Source: Deltaproteobacteria bacterium
Lineage (GTDB): Bacteria; Desulfobacterota; Syntrophobacteria; BM002
DNA length: 35,078 nt
Direction of reading: 5' to 3'
Assembly: GCA_020353155.1 (NCBI GenBank)
Contig: CP070689.1
Span: forward strand, 1,491,843 to 1,526,920
The notes beneath the pieces are model-generated. The model made no database searches. It worked only from the letters and a program-made list of their open reading frames with translations, and was not told where the DNA came from. The position numbers and the translations under genes were made by a program. Positions 7,265 to 15,187 of the stretch are shown in pieces. Every line of letters begins with the position of its first letter. Position 1 is the stretch's first letter.

Positions 7265-8527
7265 CTAAGCTAGTTCCTCCGGGCTGGCGATGCGACCTAA
7301 TACGGCCGAGGCAGCGGCTACGGCGGGTGAGGCCAGATAAACTTCGCTTTCTGGATGACCCATTCGTCCGACGAAATTCCGATTAGTGGTGGCTACTGCC
7401 TTCTCGCCAGCAGCTAGAATGCCCATGTGCCCGCCCAAGCAAGGTCCGCAGGTCGGTGTGCTAATGGCAGCCTCCGCCTCGAGGAAAATTGCAAACAATC
7501 CTTCATCCATCGCCTGTCTATAGATGGCTTGGGTGGCTGGAATTATTAGGCAGCGCACGCCCGGTGCTATTCGGCGATCTTTTAGGATCTCGGCCGCTGC
7601 TCTCAGATCCTCGAGCCGACCGTTGGTACAGGACCCGATCACCACCTGATCAATGGGAATTTTGCCCAAAGATGAAACCGGTTGACTGTTTGCCGGTGAA
7701 TGGGGGAGGGCCACTTGGGGTTCGATCTTGCTGACATCGTAACTGATGATTTGCTCATATAAAGCATCGTCGTCGCTCTGATAAAATTTATAGGTCCGCT
7801 GAGCCCTCTTCTCCACAAAAGCGCGAGTACACTCATCAGGGGCGATTATGCCGTTTTTAGCCCCGGCTTCAATGGCCATGTTGGCCATGGTCAGTCGCTG
7901 ATCCATAGAAAGTTCAGCAATAACAGGACCGGTTAACTCCATGGCCCTATAGCGGGCTCCATCTACGCCGATTTGGCCGATAGTATAAAGAATTAGATCT
8001 TTGCCTGTAACCCAGGGACGCAAATTACCATGGTAAACAAATTTCATGGATTGCGGCACCCGGAACCAAGTGCGGCCGGTGATCATAACAGCAGCGAGAT
8101 CTGTACTGCCCACTCCGGTAGCAAAAGCACCCAGTCCTCCGTAGGTGCAAGTGTGACTGTCGGCGCCAACCACCACATCTCCTGGGAGCACCAGGCCTTG
8201 TTCAGGCAAAAGTGCGTGTTCGATACCCATGCGTCCCACTTCAAAGAAATGGGGAAGTTTGTGCTCTGCGGCAAACTCACGCAGGAGCTGGCACTGTGCA
8301 GCCGATTCGATATCTTTGTTGGGCACGAAGTGATCAGGGACAAGGGCAACCCTCTCTGCATCATAGATCTTTTCGGCACCTGCCTGGCGAAATCGATCTA
8401 TGGCTATGGGTGCAGTAATGTCGTTAGCAAGAGAGAAGTCAACATCCACCTCGATGAGTTCTCCCGGTTCAACTCTGTCCAGGCCGGCGTGGTCGGCAAG
8501 AATCTTCTCGGTAATGGTCATTCCCAT
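7265..8527 (-). CDS. leuC: 3-Isopropylmalate dehydratase large subunit
   Basis: A 420-residue aconitase-family subunit carrying the 4Fe-4S cluster of isopropylmalate isomerase. The three cluster cysteines are visible: Cys300 in VIGSCTNGR, and Cys360 and Cys363 in TPTCGPCLGG. GADSHTCTYGGLGAFATGVGSTD (121-143) is also family-typical. The length (420 versus about 470) indicates the shorter archaeal/thermophile-like branch, matching the short LeuD. ATG 8527 has AAAGG about eight bases upstream. The gene lies downstream of a structured 330-bp spacer with a terminator, so it may have its own control separate from pssA. Confidence 0.95.
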   Translation of the reverse strand: MGMTITEKILADHAGLDRVEPGELIEVDVDFSLANDITAPIAIDRFRQAGAEKIYDAERVALVPDHFVPNKDIESAAQCQLLREFAAEHKLPHFFEVGRMGIEHALLPEQGLVLPGDVVVGADSHTCTYGGLGAFATGVGSTDLAAVMITGRTWFRVPQSMKFVYHGNLRPWVTGKDLILYTIGQIGVDGARYRAMELTGPVIAELSMDQRLTMANMAIEAGAKNGIIAPDECTRAFVEKRAQRTYKFYQSDDDALYEQIISYDVSKIEPQVALPHSPANSQPVSSLGKIPIDQVVIGSCTNGRLEDLRAAAEILKDRRIAPGVRCLIIPATQAIYRQAMDEGLFAIFLEAEAAISTPTCGPCLGGHMGILAAGEKAVATTNRNFVGRMGHPESEVYLASPAVAAASAVLGRIASPEELA

Positions 8528-8600
8528 TTTAAATGCCTTTGTCTTTGGTAGTTAATCACAGAAGTGTAACACGCGATATTAACATGCAGTTGACCTTGCT

Positions 8601-8645
8601 AAAAAGAAAAATTTCCCCTTCCGGGAACTGTTCGGTAGGGGAAAT
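8601..8645 (-). terminator. Rho-independent terminator upstream of leuC
   Basis: Perfect 8-bp arms, ATTTCCCC at 8611-8618 and GGGGAAAT at 8638-8645, enclose a 19-base loop. Read on the minus strand, the stem is followed at once by TTTTCTTTTT (8601-8610). This is the best intrinsic terminator in the window. It lies after pssA and 74 bases before leuC, so it either ends the pssA transcript or acts as an attenuator for leuCDB-asd. Confidence 0.8.
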
Positions 8646-8860
8646 ATGTTAGGCCGTGCAAGCGTGGCCAGGTGAGCCGCAATTCCCTATTTGAAAATGC
8701 TAAGGCAAGCGCATTCCTCGTCCCGCTCGGGCGGGGCGGCGGGAATAGCGAGCGAACTAAGATAAATTGGAATCTCTTCCTTATATTTCGAATCCCGCCA
8801 AAGGCGGGACAGGGAGCTTCAAATTTTCGCTCACTCTAAAAGAATGCTAGGCACCCCTCT
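8646..8860 (-). ncRNA. Candidate structured leader or 3' UTR between pssA and leuC
   Basis: The spacer has no plausible gene but has dense pairing on the minus strand. A 9-bp stem joins 8826-8834 with 8748-8756 (one G-U). Inside it are the hairpin TCCCGCC/GGCGGGA (8793-8809, perfect 7 bp, 3-base loop) and GGAA/TTCC (8769-8780). Next is a nested pair at 8713-8746 (ATTCC/GGAAT around CCCGC/GCGGG). Then comes a GGCC/GGCC segment near 8652-8669, and finally the terminator at 8601-8645. The layout resembles a multi-branched leader with a terminator. No T-box signature, leucine-rich leader peptide or riboswitch class was recognised, so function is inferred only. Confidence 0.45.
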
Positions 8861-9676
8861 TTATTCTCTTCCCTTTTTGATGGTGGGCGCTTCCTGGTTA
8901 AGGGCTTCATCAGTAACGGTTTGCCGACGGCTTCGCAAAAATCTAACTATGTAGCCAATTGGACCTGAGCTCACATAGACAAGTCCAAAAGTGAAAAGCA
9001 TGATGGAAGGTTGGGCCGCAATTACCGAAAAAAGCAAGACTATGATAAATAGCGTCCGGAAAGGCATCCGCTGAAATCCATCAAATTCTTTGAAGCTGTT
9101 GAAAGGAATGCTGCTGACCATGAGAAAACCCAAGAGGTAAGTCATGGCCAGCAATAAGAAGTGCTTAGTAGGACCACTTCCTCCCATTCGATAGAAGAAC
9201 AGCACTGTGGTGGCGACCATGAGTGCAGCACCAGGTATTGGGAGTCCTACGAAATGCTTCTTTGAAACTGAATCGGCCTGTACATTGAATCGCGCCAGGC
9301 GGAGAGCGCCGCAGGCAACAAATAGAAAGGCTGCGACCCACCCCAGTCGACCAAATGGTTCGAGGGCCCATAGATAAACGAGCACGGCAGGTGCTACACC
9401 AAAGGCCACCAGATCAGCCAAAGAGTCATACTCCAGGCCAAAGCGGCTGTTGGTACCTGTGAGCCTAGCGACTTTACCGTCTAAGATATCGAAGAGACAG
9501 GCGAAGAGTATTGCGATTGCTGCCGTCCTGAAATCATGGTTGATGGCAGCAACTATGCCATAAAAACCGCAGAAAAGGTTCCCTGTGGTTAAAAGGTTAG
9601 GGAGCAGGTAGATCCCTCGCTTCTTTTTGCGAGACTTTCGACTTTTTCGTTTTACCCCTTTGGCTGATGGTAACAT
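8861..9676 (-). CDS. pssA: CDP-diacylglycerol--serine O-phosphatidyltransferase
   Basis: A membrane enzyme that makes phosphatidylserine from CDP-diacylglycerol and serine; its product is the substrate of the adjacent decarboxylase. The CDP-alcohol phosphotransferase motif is complete: Asp66-Gly67, Ala70-Arg71, Gly80, Asp84, Asp88. A basic N-terminal tail (residues 8-20) precedes about eight hydrophobic segments. Length is 271 residues. Its start overlaps the 3' end of psd by 25 bases, so the pair is co-translated. An AGGGGAG box lies upstream inside psd. Confidence 0.93.
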   Translation of the reverse strand: MLPSAKGVKRKSRKSRKKKRGIYLLPNLLTTGNLFCGFYGIVAAINHDFRTAAIAILFACLFDILDGKVARLTGTNSRFGLEYDSLADLVAFGVAPAVLVYLWALEPFGRLGWVAAFLFVACGALRLARFNVQADSVSKKHFVGLPIPGAALMVATTVLFFYRMGGSGPTKHFLLLAMTYLLGFLMVSSIPFNSFKEFDGFQRMPFRTLFIIVLLFSVIAAQPSIMLFTFGLVYVSSGPIGYIVRFLRSRRQTVTDEALNQEAPTIKKGRE

Positions 9677-10299
9677 AAAATACTCTCCCCTGCTTTAACG
9701 CGTTGCCCCTTGCTTACTACCGGTTGGCTGTTAGAGGGAACAAAAACGTCCAACCTGGAGCCAAAGCGGATCATACCGAAACGCTCGCCTCGCTGAACCC
9801 GCTCGCCCGGTTGCACCCAACAATCGATCCGCCTGGCAATCAGGCCGGCGATTTGCACGAAGACAATTTTTTCCCCTTCAGGGGTTCGCAAAACTACTGC
9901 GTTATGTTCATTATCAAGAGAAGCCTTATCCAAACTAGCAGCAAAAAATGTGCCCTTTTCGTAATGAATGCTCTCTACTTCGCCAGTGAGAGGGATTCGA
10001 TTAACGTGGACATTAAAAATAGACATAAAGATGCTAATTTTCAAGGTCTCTTTGTTGAGAAACCTGTCTTCAAAAATCGGCCCCACAAATATGACCTTAC
10101 CATCGGCAGGCGCCAGTATCGCGTGGGGGACCTGCGGAATTACCCTTTCGGGATCGCGAAAGAAGTTTATCACTAAAACCGTCAAGATTAAAGCCAATAC
10201 GGTCAAAAATGTCCAACCCAAGAAGAAGAGCAGGATCAACAACACTAAAAGGCCAAGAATGTATGGCAGGCCTTGCTTGGCTATGGGGATCCGTCGCAT
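9652..10299 (-). CDS. psd: Phosphatidylserine decarboxylase proenzyme, short form
   Basis: Converts phosphatidylserine to phosphatidylethanolamine at the membrane using a pyruvoyl cofactor made by self-cleavage. The cleavage site is visible as RFGSR, with Ser181 becoming the pyruvoyl group. ADG (Asp66) and FNVHVNR (His98) fit the catalytic residues. Hydrophobic segments occupy about residues 12-45. The start at ATG 10299 (MRRIPIAKQG) gives the usual 215-residue short type; the frame stays open 20 codons further upstream, but that extension is not family-like. The ribosome site is weak. It lies between ilvC and pssA, an arrangement familiar in Desulfobacterota. Confidence 0.93.
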   Translation of the reverse strand: MRRIPIAKQGLPYILGLLVLLILLFFLGWTFLTVLALILTVLVINFFRDPERVIPQVPHAILAPADGKVIFVGPIFEDRFLNKETLKISIFMSIFNVHVNRIPLTGEVESIHYEKGTFFAASLDKASLDNEHNAVVLRTPEGEKIVFVQIAGLIARRIDCWVQPGERVQRGERFGMIRFGSRLDVFVPSNSQPVVSKGQRVKAGESILCYHQPKG

Positions 10300-10364
10300 A
10301 GTGTCAAAATCGAAATATCTGCCCGCCAGGCGAGCCTTGCGGGTCAAAATCCGCAACAAACATA

Positions 10365-10447
10365 GGGATATGGGATGTGAGATGTGCGATGTGGGAAAAC
10401 AAAGTATCGTTGCCAGAATCTCAAATCCCGCATCACATATCTCAAAT
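10365..10447. repeat. Inverted heptamer arrays (ATNTGNG)
   Basis: Four heptamers close to ATNTGNG at 10368-10395 (a further partial unit begins at 10365) are followed by a 24-bp middle and four reverse-complement heptamers at 10420-10447. It fills the ilvC-psd spacer. This is the cleanest 4+4 example of the word also found at 6475-6536 and 27685-27760. Confidence 0.9.
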
Positions 10448-10458
10448 CGCCAGAAAAG

Positions 10459-11451
10459 CTACTTTTTCTTCAACCAGGGCATCATGGCACGGAGCTTGGC
10501 GCCCACTTGCTCTATAGGATGTTCTTTTTCCTGACTTCGCATTTTGTCGAAGTTGGGGCGGCCGGCCTCGTTTTCGGAGATCCATTCCCGGGCAAAGTCA
10601 CCGCTTTGGACTTCTGCCAGAATCTCCCGCATAGTTTCCCGAGTTTCTTCGGTAATGATACGTTTACCCCGAGAGTAGTCCCCGTACTCAGCCGTATCAC
10701 TGACAGAGTATCGCATAAAAGAGAGGCCTCCCTGATAAAATAAGTCAACTATGAGCTTCAGCTCGTGAAGGCACTCAAAGTAAGCAATTTCTGGCTGGTA
10801 GCCAGCCTCGACCAAGGTATCAAATCCGGCCTTGACCAGCTCGGACACTCCACCACAAAGTACTGTCTGTTCTCCAAAAAGGTCGGTTTCTGTTTCTTCC
10901 TTAAAGGTTGTTTCAATCACCCCTGCCCGGGTGGCCCCCAATCCTTTGGCATAAGCGAGGGCGGTCTCCAGGGCGCGTCCAGTGGCATCCTGGTGAATGG
11001 CAAGTAATGACGGCACCCCCGCACCTCTCTCATATTCGCTCCGCACCAAATGGCCGGGCCCTTTAGGTGCGACCATCACCACGTCAATTTTGGGGTCAGG
11101 TTGGATTTGACCGAAGTGGATATTAAAGCCATGGGAAAATACCAGAGTCTTACCTTTCGTCATGTGGGGGGCCACATCTCCAGTGTACAGCCTTGCCTGG
11201 ACATGATCCGGAGTGAGAACCTGAACAACCTGAGCTTTTTCTGTTGCTTCTGCTGCGGAAACGGGCTCGAAGCCGTGCTCCTTAGCCAGGTCGTAGTTAG
11301 GTCCGCCCTTGCGCTGGCCGACGATAACATCCACGCCACTATCTCTCAAATTCTGAGCCTGGGCGTGACCCTGACTACCGTAGCCAATGATTGCCACTTT
11401 CTTGCCCTTAAGTACACCCAGATCGGCATCGGAATCGTAGTAGATTTTCAC
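10459..11451 (-). CDS. ilvC: Ketol-acid reductoisomerase (class I)
   Basis: A 330-residue enzyme that isomerises and reduces acetolactate/acetohydroxybutyrate in valine, leucine and isoleucine synthesis. Seen: dinucleotide loop GYGSQG at residues 23-28, His107, and the two-magnesium site residues Asp190, Glu194 (TDLFGEQ) and Glu230 ([10 protein letters not shown]). Length is that of class I enzymes. It starts at GTG 11451, with AGGAGG five bases upstream; no ATG fits. It follows ilvN after 176 bp, a spacer with no other feature I can support. Confidence 0.96.
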   Translation of the reverse strand: MKIYYDSDADLGVLKGKKVAIIGYGSQGHAQAQNLRDSGVDVIVGQRKGGPNYDLAKEHGFEPVSAAEATEKAQVVQVLTPDHVQARLYTGDVAPHMTKGKTLVFSHGFNIHFGQIQPDPKIDVVMVAPKGPGHLVRSEYERGAGVPSLLAIHQDATGRALETALAYAKGLGATRAGVIETTFKEETETDLFGEQTVLCGGVSELVKAGFDTLVEAGYQPEIAYFECLHELKLIVDLFYQGGLSFMRYSVSDTAEYGDYSRGKRIITEETRETMREILAEVQSGDFAREWISENEAGRPNFDKMRSQEKEHPIEQVGAKLRAMMPWLKKK

Positions 11452-11627
11452 GGTATCCTCCTGTAACGGTGATAGTATATAAAAGCCTAGTTTTGTAGGA
11501 TAATTCCAGATTCAGTAAACTGCAGAGATCGCTGATAGGAGGAGAGGCAGGGCGGTTTTTCTATACTTCTCCACTTCTCAATCAAATAGATGGATATGGG
11601 CAGCAGATTCAGTAGAGCGACCCGCCT

Positions 11628-12122
11628 TTATTTCTTCTTGCTATTTTTTTTGCTGCGGGCAATGGCGACTTTTCCTGTTCTGACCACCTCAACGATTCCT
11701 TGTTGAGCCAGTAGGTCTAAAATCGCCTCTATTTTTCCTTCATCACCGGTTACTTCGATGGTAAAGTAATTCGGACTGACATCGACCACCTTACCCCTAA
11801 AGATATCAACTATACGGAGTGCCTCGGCGCGGGTATGAGCCTCGGCCTTGACCTTGATCAAGGCCATCTCCCGGTCCACAAATTTCACTTCACGGAAATC
11901 GACAACCTTGATCACGTTTATCAGCTTGTTCAGCTGCTTGACGATCTGTTCCATGATCGTCTCGTCACCGGTGGTCACCAAGGTGATGTGAGAAACTTGC
12001 GGATCAAGGGTAGGGGCCACGGTCAGGCTTTCAATATTAAATCCCCTGCCACTGAACAAGCCAGCCACCCGGGAAAGGACACCGGGCTGATTCTCCACCA
12101 GGACTCCGAGAGTGTGCCTCAC
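11628..12122 (-). CDS. ilvN: Acetolactate synthase small (regulatory) subunit
   Basis: A 164-residue regulatory subunit that confers feedback inhibition (usually by valine) on the catalytic subunit. It has an N-terminal ACT domain (residues about 3-75: [27 protein letters not shown]) and the conserved C-terminal domain, ending in a Lys-rich tail. The name ilvN is used here in the broad sense (also annotated ilvH). It starts at GTG 12122, with AAAGGAG seven bases upstream. It lies 97 bp after ilvB with a short hairpin between them. Confidence 0.95.
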   Translation of the reverse strand: MRHTLGVLVENQPGVLSRVAGLFSGRGFNIESLTVAPTLDPQVSHITLVTTGDETIMEQIVKQLNKLINVIKVVDFREVKFVDREMALIKVKAEAHTRAEALRIVDIFRGKVVDVSPNYFTIEVTGDEGKIEAILDLLAQQGIVEVVRTGKVAIARSKKNSKKK

Positions 12123-12180
12123 GACGTCTCTCCTTTCAGCTTATGCAGAAGCAAACTTAATGGACCAGCGATATTCTCCA

Positions 12181-12219
12181 TATCTAGGGTCTAACTGGAT
12201 ACAAATATCCATCTAGATA
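12181..12219 (-). other. Hairpin directly after the ilvB stop
   Basis: TATCTAG (12181-12187) pairs with CTAGATA (12213-12219), and inside it TGGATA/TATCCA (12196-12211) forms a 6-bp stem with a CAAA loop, separated by an unpaired stretch. It touches the ilvB stop codon. There is no U-tract, so it is more likely a message-stabilising or processing element than a terminator. Confidence 0.5.
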
Positions 12220-13911
12220 CTATACCAGGATCATTTCAGTGGTAGCTGCTCCAGCAGGCACCATGGGATAGACACATTCTTCAGGGTTGACTACAAAATC
12301 CATCAATACCGGCTTAGGTGAGGCAATCGCCTCGAGAATCACCTTTTCCACCTCACTGGGTTTGGTGGCGCGCAATCCAACTGCACCATAGGCCTCGGCC
12401 AATTTTACAAAATCGGGTGCCATCTTGAGGCAAGTGGCACAGTATTGCTTCTCATAAAATAGCTGCTGCCACTGTCGGACCATACCCAGGTATTGGTTGT
12501 TGAGTATTGCCACCTTAACTGGCAAGTTATTCTCCACCGCAGTGGTAAGCTCCTGTATACACATTTGAATACTGCCGTCTCCGGCGATGTCGATGACCAA
12601 CCTGCCAGGAAAGGCGGCTTGGGCGCCAATTGCAGCTGGCATGCCGTAGCCCATAGTGCCAAGTCCGCCCGAGGTGAGTAGAGTTCGAGGTTCAGAATAA
12701 TGGTAGTACTGGGCGGCCCACATCTGGTTTTGACCAACCTCAGTGGAGATGATGGGGTTTTTATCTTTACAGAGCTTGTACAGCATCTCCACCACATATT
12801 GTGGCTTGATCACATCATCCTTTTGTTCGTAGGCTAAGGGATAGGTCTCTTTCCATTTCTGGATCTGATCCAGCCAGGGTTGCCTCTGTTTTTCCAGGTC
12901 CTCTATAGGGCTTTCTTTAACCAGTTTAAGGAGTTTTTTGAGGGCGTCCTTGCAATCGCCAACGATAGGTATGTCTACTTTAACATTCTTACTTATTGAA
13001 GTTGGGTCTATGTCAATGTGGATGATCTTGGCAGATGGGGCGAACTCGCTCAGCTTGCCGGTTACGCGATCGTCGAAGCGTGCTCCTATGCTAATAAGCA
13101 TATCAGTGTTAGCCACAGCCATATTGGCCCGGAAAGTACCGTGCATACCCAGCATCCCTAGCCACAAATCGTGAGGGGCAGGAAAGCCTCCCAGACCCAT
13201 GAGGGTTGTGGTAACCGGGCACCTGAGTCTTTCTCCCAGCTCTTTCAGCTCTTTGGCGGCACTGGAAAGGATTACCCCACCACCAGCATAGATCACCGGT
13301 CTTTTGGCTTTGGAAATTGCAGTGTATGCTCTTTTGATCTGGCCCATGTGCGCTTCAGTGGTAGGCTTATAGCCCTTCATGGCAATATTTTTGGGATATT
13401 TGAAGTCGGTTTTGCCGGCTATCACGTCTTTGGGCAGGTCCACCAGTACAGGGCCAGGACGGCCCGAGCGGGCCAAAAAGAAAGCTTCGCGTATGACTCT
13501 GGCAAGATCACGGACGTCCTTCACCAAATAGTTGTGTTTGGTACAAGGCCGGGTAATGCCAACAATGTCTGCCTCCTGAAAGGCGTCATTGCCGATGAGA
13601 GCTGTGGGCACTTGGCCGGTGAAAACCACTATGGGGATGGAATCACAATAGGCCGTGGCAATGCCGGTAACCGTGTTAGTAGCTCCAGGGCCAGATGTTA
13701 CCAGGCAGACACCCACTTTTCCGGTGGCTCGGGCATAACCATCAGCCATGTGGGTGGCGCCCTGCTCGTGGCGCACGAGGATGTGGCGGATGTTGTGTTT
13801 AGGCATCTCGTCATAGATGTCGATGACCGCCCCACCCGGCAAGCCAAACATGACATCGACTCCTTCGGCTTTCAATGATTCAAAGAATATCTGGGCTCCC
13901 GTAAGCTTCAT
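12220..13911 (-). CDS. ilvB: Acetolactate synthase large (catalytic) subunit
   Basis: A 563-residue thiamine-diphosphate enzyme condensing pyruvate with pyruvate or 2-oxobutyrate, the first common step of branched-chain amino acid synthesis. Seen: catalytic Glu49 in [15 protein letters not shown], the FAD/central domain around 190-340, and the ThDP-Mg motif GDG (444-446) ending in NN (471-472). Full length. It directly follows the DUF465 gene with nine bases between, and a GGGGTGA box precedes the ATG. It heads the biosynthetic part of the ilv-leu operon. Confidence 0.97.
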   Translation of the reverse strand: MKLTGAQIFFESLKAEGVDVMFGLPGGAVIDIYDEMPKHNIRHILVRHEQGATHMADGYARATGKVGVCLVTSGPGATNTVTGIATAYCDSIPIVVFTGQVPTALIGNDAFQEADIVGITRPCTKHNYLVKDVRDLARVIREAFFLARSGRPGPVLVDLPKDVIAGKTDFKYPKNIAMKGYKPTTEAHMGQIKRAYTAISKAKRPVIYAGGGVILSSAAKELKELGERLRCPVTTTLMGLGGFPAPHDLWLGMLGMHGTFRANMAVANTDMLISIGARFDDRVTGKLSEFAPSAKIIHIDIDPTSISKNVKVDIPIVGDCKDALKKLLKLVKESPIEDLEKQRQPWLDQIQKWKETYPLAYEQKDDVIKPQYVVEMLYKLCKDKNPIISTEVGQNQMWAAQYYHYSEPRTLLTSGGLGTMGYGMPAAIGAQAAFPGRLVIDIAGDGSIQMCIQELTTAVENNLPVKVAILNNQYLGMVRQWQQLFYEKQYCATCLKMAPDFVKLAEAYGAVGLRATKPSEVEKVILEAIASPKPVLMDFVVNPEECVYPMVPAGAATTEMILV

Positions 13912-13920
13912 GACTCACCC

Positions 13921-14139
13921 CTATCTATGTTTAGCCAGAATGGCTTCAATCATGTCTCGACCCGCCAATTTCAATTTTTGAATGCGTTTCTTCTCCACCT
14001 CTTCTTCATTGGTCAGGTAAGGGCGCTGATTGAACTTCTCCAGTTGCTCTTCATAGCGCCGGTGCTCTTCTATGTGCCTACGCAACTCTTCATTGTGGGG
14101 AAGGAGGCGGGCAATCAATTCCTCGTCCCATTTTTCCAT
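13921..14139 (-). CDS. DUF465/YdcH-like small coiled-coil protein
   Basis: A 72-residue, highly charged, probably all-helical protein. It matches the DUF465 (YdcH) pattern: a helix with EEHRRYEEQLEKF, a short turn with RPYLTNEEEVEKK, and a second helix KLKLAGRDMIEAIL. Members have no established biochemical role. It is the first gene after the likely operon promoter and lies nine bases before ilvB, so it is co-transcribed with branched-chain synthesis genes. An AGGGG box precedes the ATG. Confidence 0.8.
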   Translation of the reverse strand: MEKWDEELIARLLPHNEELRRHIEEHRRYEEQLEKFNQRPYLTNEEEVEKKRIQKLKLAGRDMIEAILAKHR

Positions 14140-14156
14140 AATCTACCCCTGTTGGA

Positions 14157-14186
14157 GCATCCAGTATCGAAGGGAAAGTTGGATGC
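14157..14186 (-). promoter_or_regulatory. 5' UTR hairpin of the DUF465-ilv operon
   Basis: Perfect 7-bp arms GCATCCA (14157-14163) and TGGATGC (14180-14186) with a 16-base loop, located between the predicted promoter and the DUF465 ribosome site. There is no U-tract. It may modulate translation or stability; no known class was recognised. Confidence 0.4.
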
Positions 14187-14223
14187 GGACAATTAGGAAT
14201 AATCTAAAGGGAATAATCGATTA

Positions 14224-14252
14224 TTTTTATGCGATCTGCACTGTTTTGTCAA
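14224..14252 (-). promoter_or_regulatory. Sigma-70-type promoter for DUF465-ilvBNC block
   Basis: On the minus strand, a consensus TTGACA (14247-14252) is followed after 17 bases by TAAAAA (14224-14229), four of six matches to the -10 box, in an A/T-rich setting. It would start transcription about 78 bases before the DUF465 gene. Confidence 0.6.
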
Positions 14253-14269
14253 TATAGTTATCATACATT

Positions 14270-14336
14270 GGAGTAATGGAGTAGTGGAGTAATGGAAAAT
14301 TGAAATTTTATTCTTGCTACACTCCAACATTCCAAA
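14270..14336. repeat. Inverted octamer arrays (GGAGTAAT)
   Basis: Three octamers close to GGAGTAAT at 14270-14293 are followed, after an A/T-rich middle, by two degenerate reverse-complement octamers at 14321-14336. It lies between tsaB and the promoter of the ilv operon. Confidence 0.75.
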
Positions 14337-14365
14337 AGAGGTTTAATTTCAGCCTGGGTGAATTT

Positions 14366-15055
14366 CTATTCAGAATTTCTGTTGAGTTCTGCTTCGGATG
14401 GCCGGATGTATAGAGGGGTACAACTGGAGATGTCTTCATATTCTCCTGCCTGGAGTTTGTGCCAGCCCAACCAGGCAACGGAGCTTGCGTGGATGACGCT
14501 AAGATGAGGTGGAGCCAGGACTAATCGGTTACCTAACTCTCTCTTCAAATAATCCCCATAAGACAAAAAACCGTCACCGACAAGTAAGGTAGTCTCAGAT
14601 ATAAGGGCCACTAGCTCTTCAGGCTTAAGGACCATGTAAGAGGTAAGCCTTTGAGGAATTCCCTCATCACCCTGGCGATAAAGTGCGGTGTAGATTTCGC
14701 CTTTCCGCGCGTCCAAGATGGGGCAGATCTTGTATGGGACAAAGGAAACATTTGCCGCCAAAGCATCCAAGGTCGGGACACCAGCCAAAGGCTTGCCGGT
14801 GGCCCAAGCGAGTCCTTTGACTATGCTCAGGCCGATTCTGAGACCAGTAAAGCTTCCTGGGCCAAGGCTAACTGCAAAACCATCAAGGTCTTCTAACGAC
14901 CAGCCAGCATCATTAAGAATACGCTCGATACCAGGCAGTAGGCGTTGGTTGTGTGTTGCACTTATGTTGAGGATTTGTTGGGCTTTGAGCAGTGGCCCCT
15001 CAACCACGGCAATGCTTCCCACCCGGGTTGATGTGTCAATGGCAAGGATCTTCAT
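14366..15055 (-). CDS. tsaB: tRNA threonylcarbamoyladenosine biosynthesis protein TsaB
   Basis: A 229-residue ASKHA-fold protein, partner of TsaD and TsaE in making the t6A37 modification of ANN-decoding tRNAs. Seen: MKILAIDTSTRVGSIAV at the N-terminus and the SLGPGSFTGLRIGLSIVKGLAW signature near residues 63-84, typical of TsaB rather than the larger metal-binding TsaD. The start codon (cat at 15053-15055) is the first unit of a heptamer array, so further ATGs lie upstream at 7-base steps in other frames and no good Shine-Dalgarno box is present. It follows rseP by 132 bp. Confidence 0.93.
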   Translation of the reverse strand: MKILAIDTSTRVGSIAVVEGPLLKAQQILNISATHNQRLLPGIERILNDAGWSLEDLDGFAVSLGPGSFTGLRIGLSIVKGLAWATGKPLAGVPTLDALAANVSFVPYKICPILDARKGEIYTALYRQGDEGIPQRLTSYMVLKPEELVALISETTLLVGDGFLSYGDYLKRELGNRLVLAPPHLSVIHASSVAWLGWHKLQAGEYEDISSCTPLYIRPSEAELNRNSE

Positions 15056-15165
15056 TTCTCATTTCTCATCTCTCATTTAGCAATTTGTCATTGTAGGGGG
15101 TGAGTTGAGATGGACTTGATCATGTGGTCAAAATGATAAATGACAAATGTGAAATGATAAATGCC
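15053..15165. repeat. Inverted heptamer arrays (AAATGAN), overlapping tsaB start
   Basis: Four heptamers CATTTCT/CATCTCT/CATTTAG at 15053-15080 (minus-strand word AAATGAG) are followed by a 50-bp middle and five plus-strand heptamers AAATGAT/AAATGAC/AAATGTG at 15131-15165. The first unit contains the tsaB start codon, so the array extends into coding sequence. Confidence 0.88.
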
Positions 15166-15187
15166 CCTGCTGCCGGCTGTTAGCTCT

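Noticed and set aside
8030-8551. Plus-strand open frame opposite leuC
   Set aside because: Shadow of leuC codons; no ribosome site or known domain.
8646-8860. T-box or leucine leader-peptide attenuator
   Set aside because: No T-box conserved sequence (GGGTGGNACCGCG type) and no short frame rich in leucine codons was found, so only a generic structured leader is claimed.
9652-10359. Longer Psd starting at 10359
   Set aside because: The 20-residue extension comes from spacer sequence next to the heptamer array; ATG 10299 gives the normal short Psd N-terminus.
13171-13878. Long plus-strand open frame opposite ilvB
   Set aside because: Antisense to a full-length, motif-complete IlvB; the predicted peptide has no family features.
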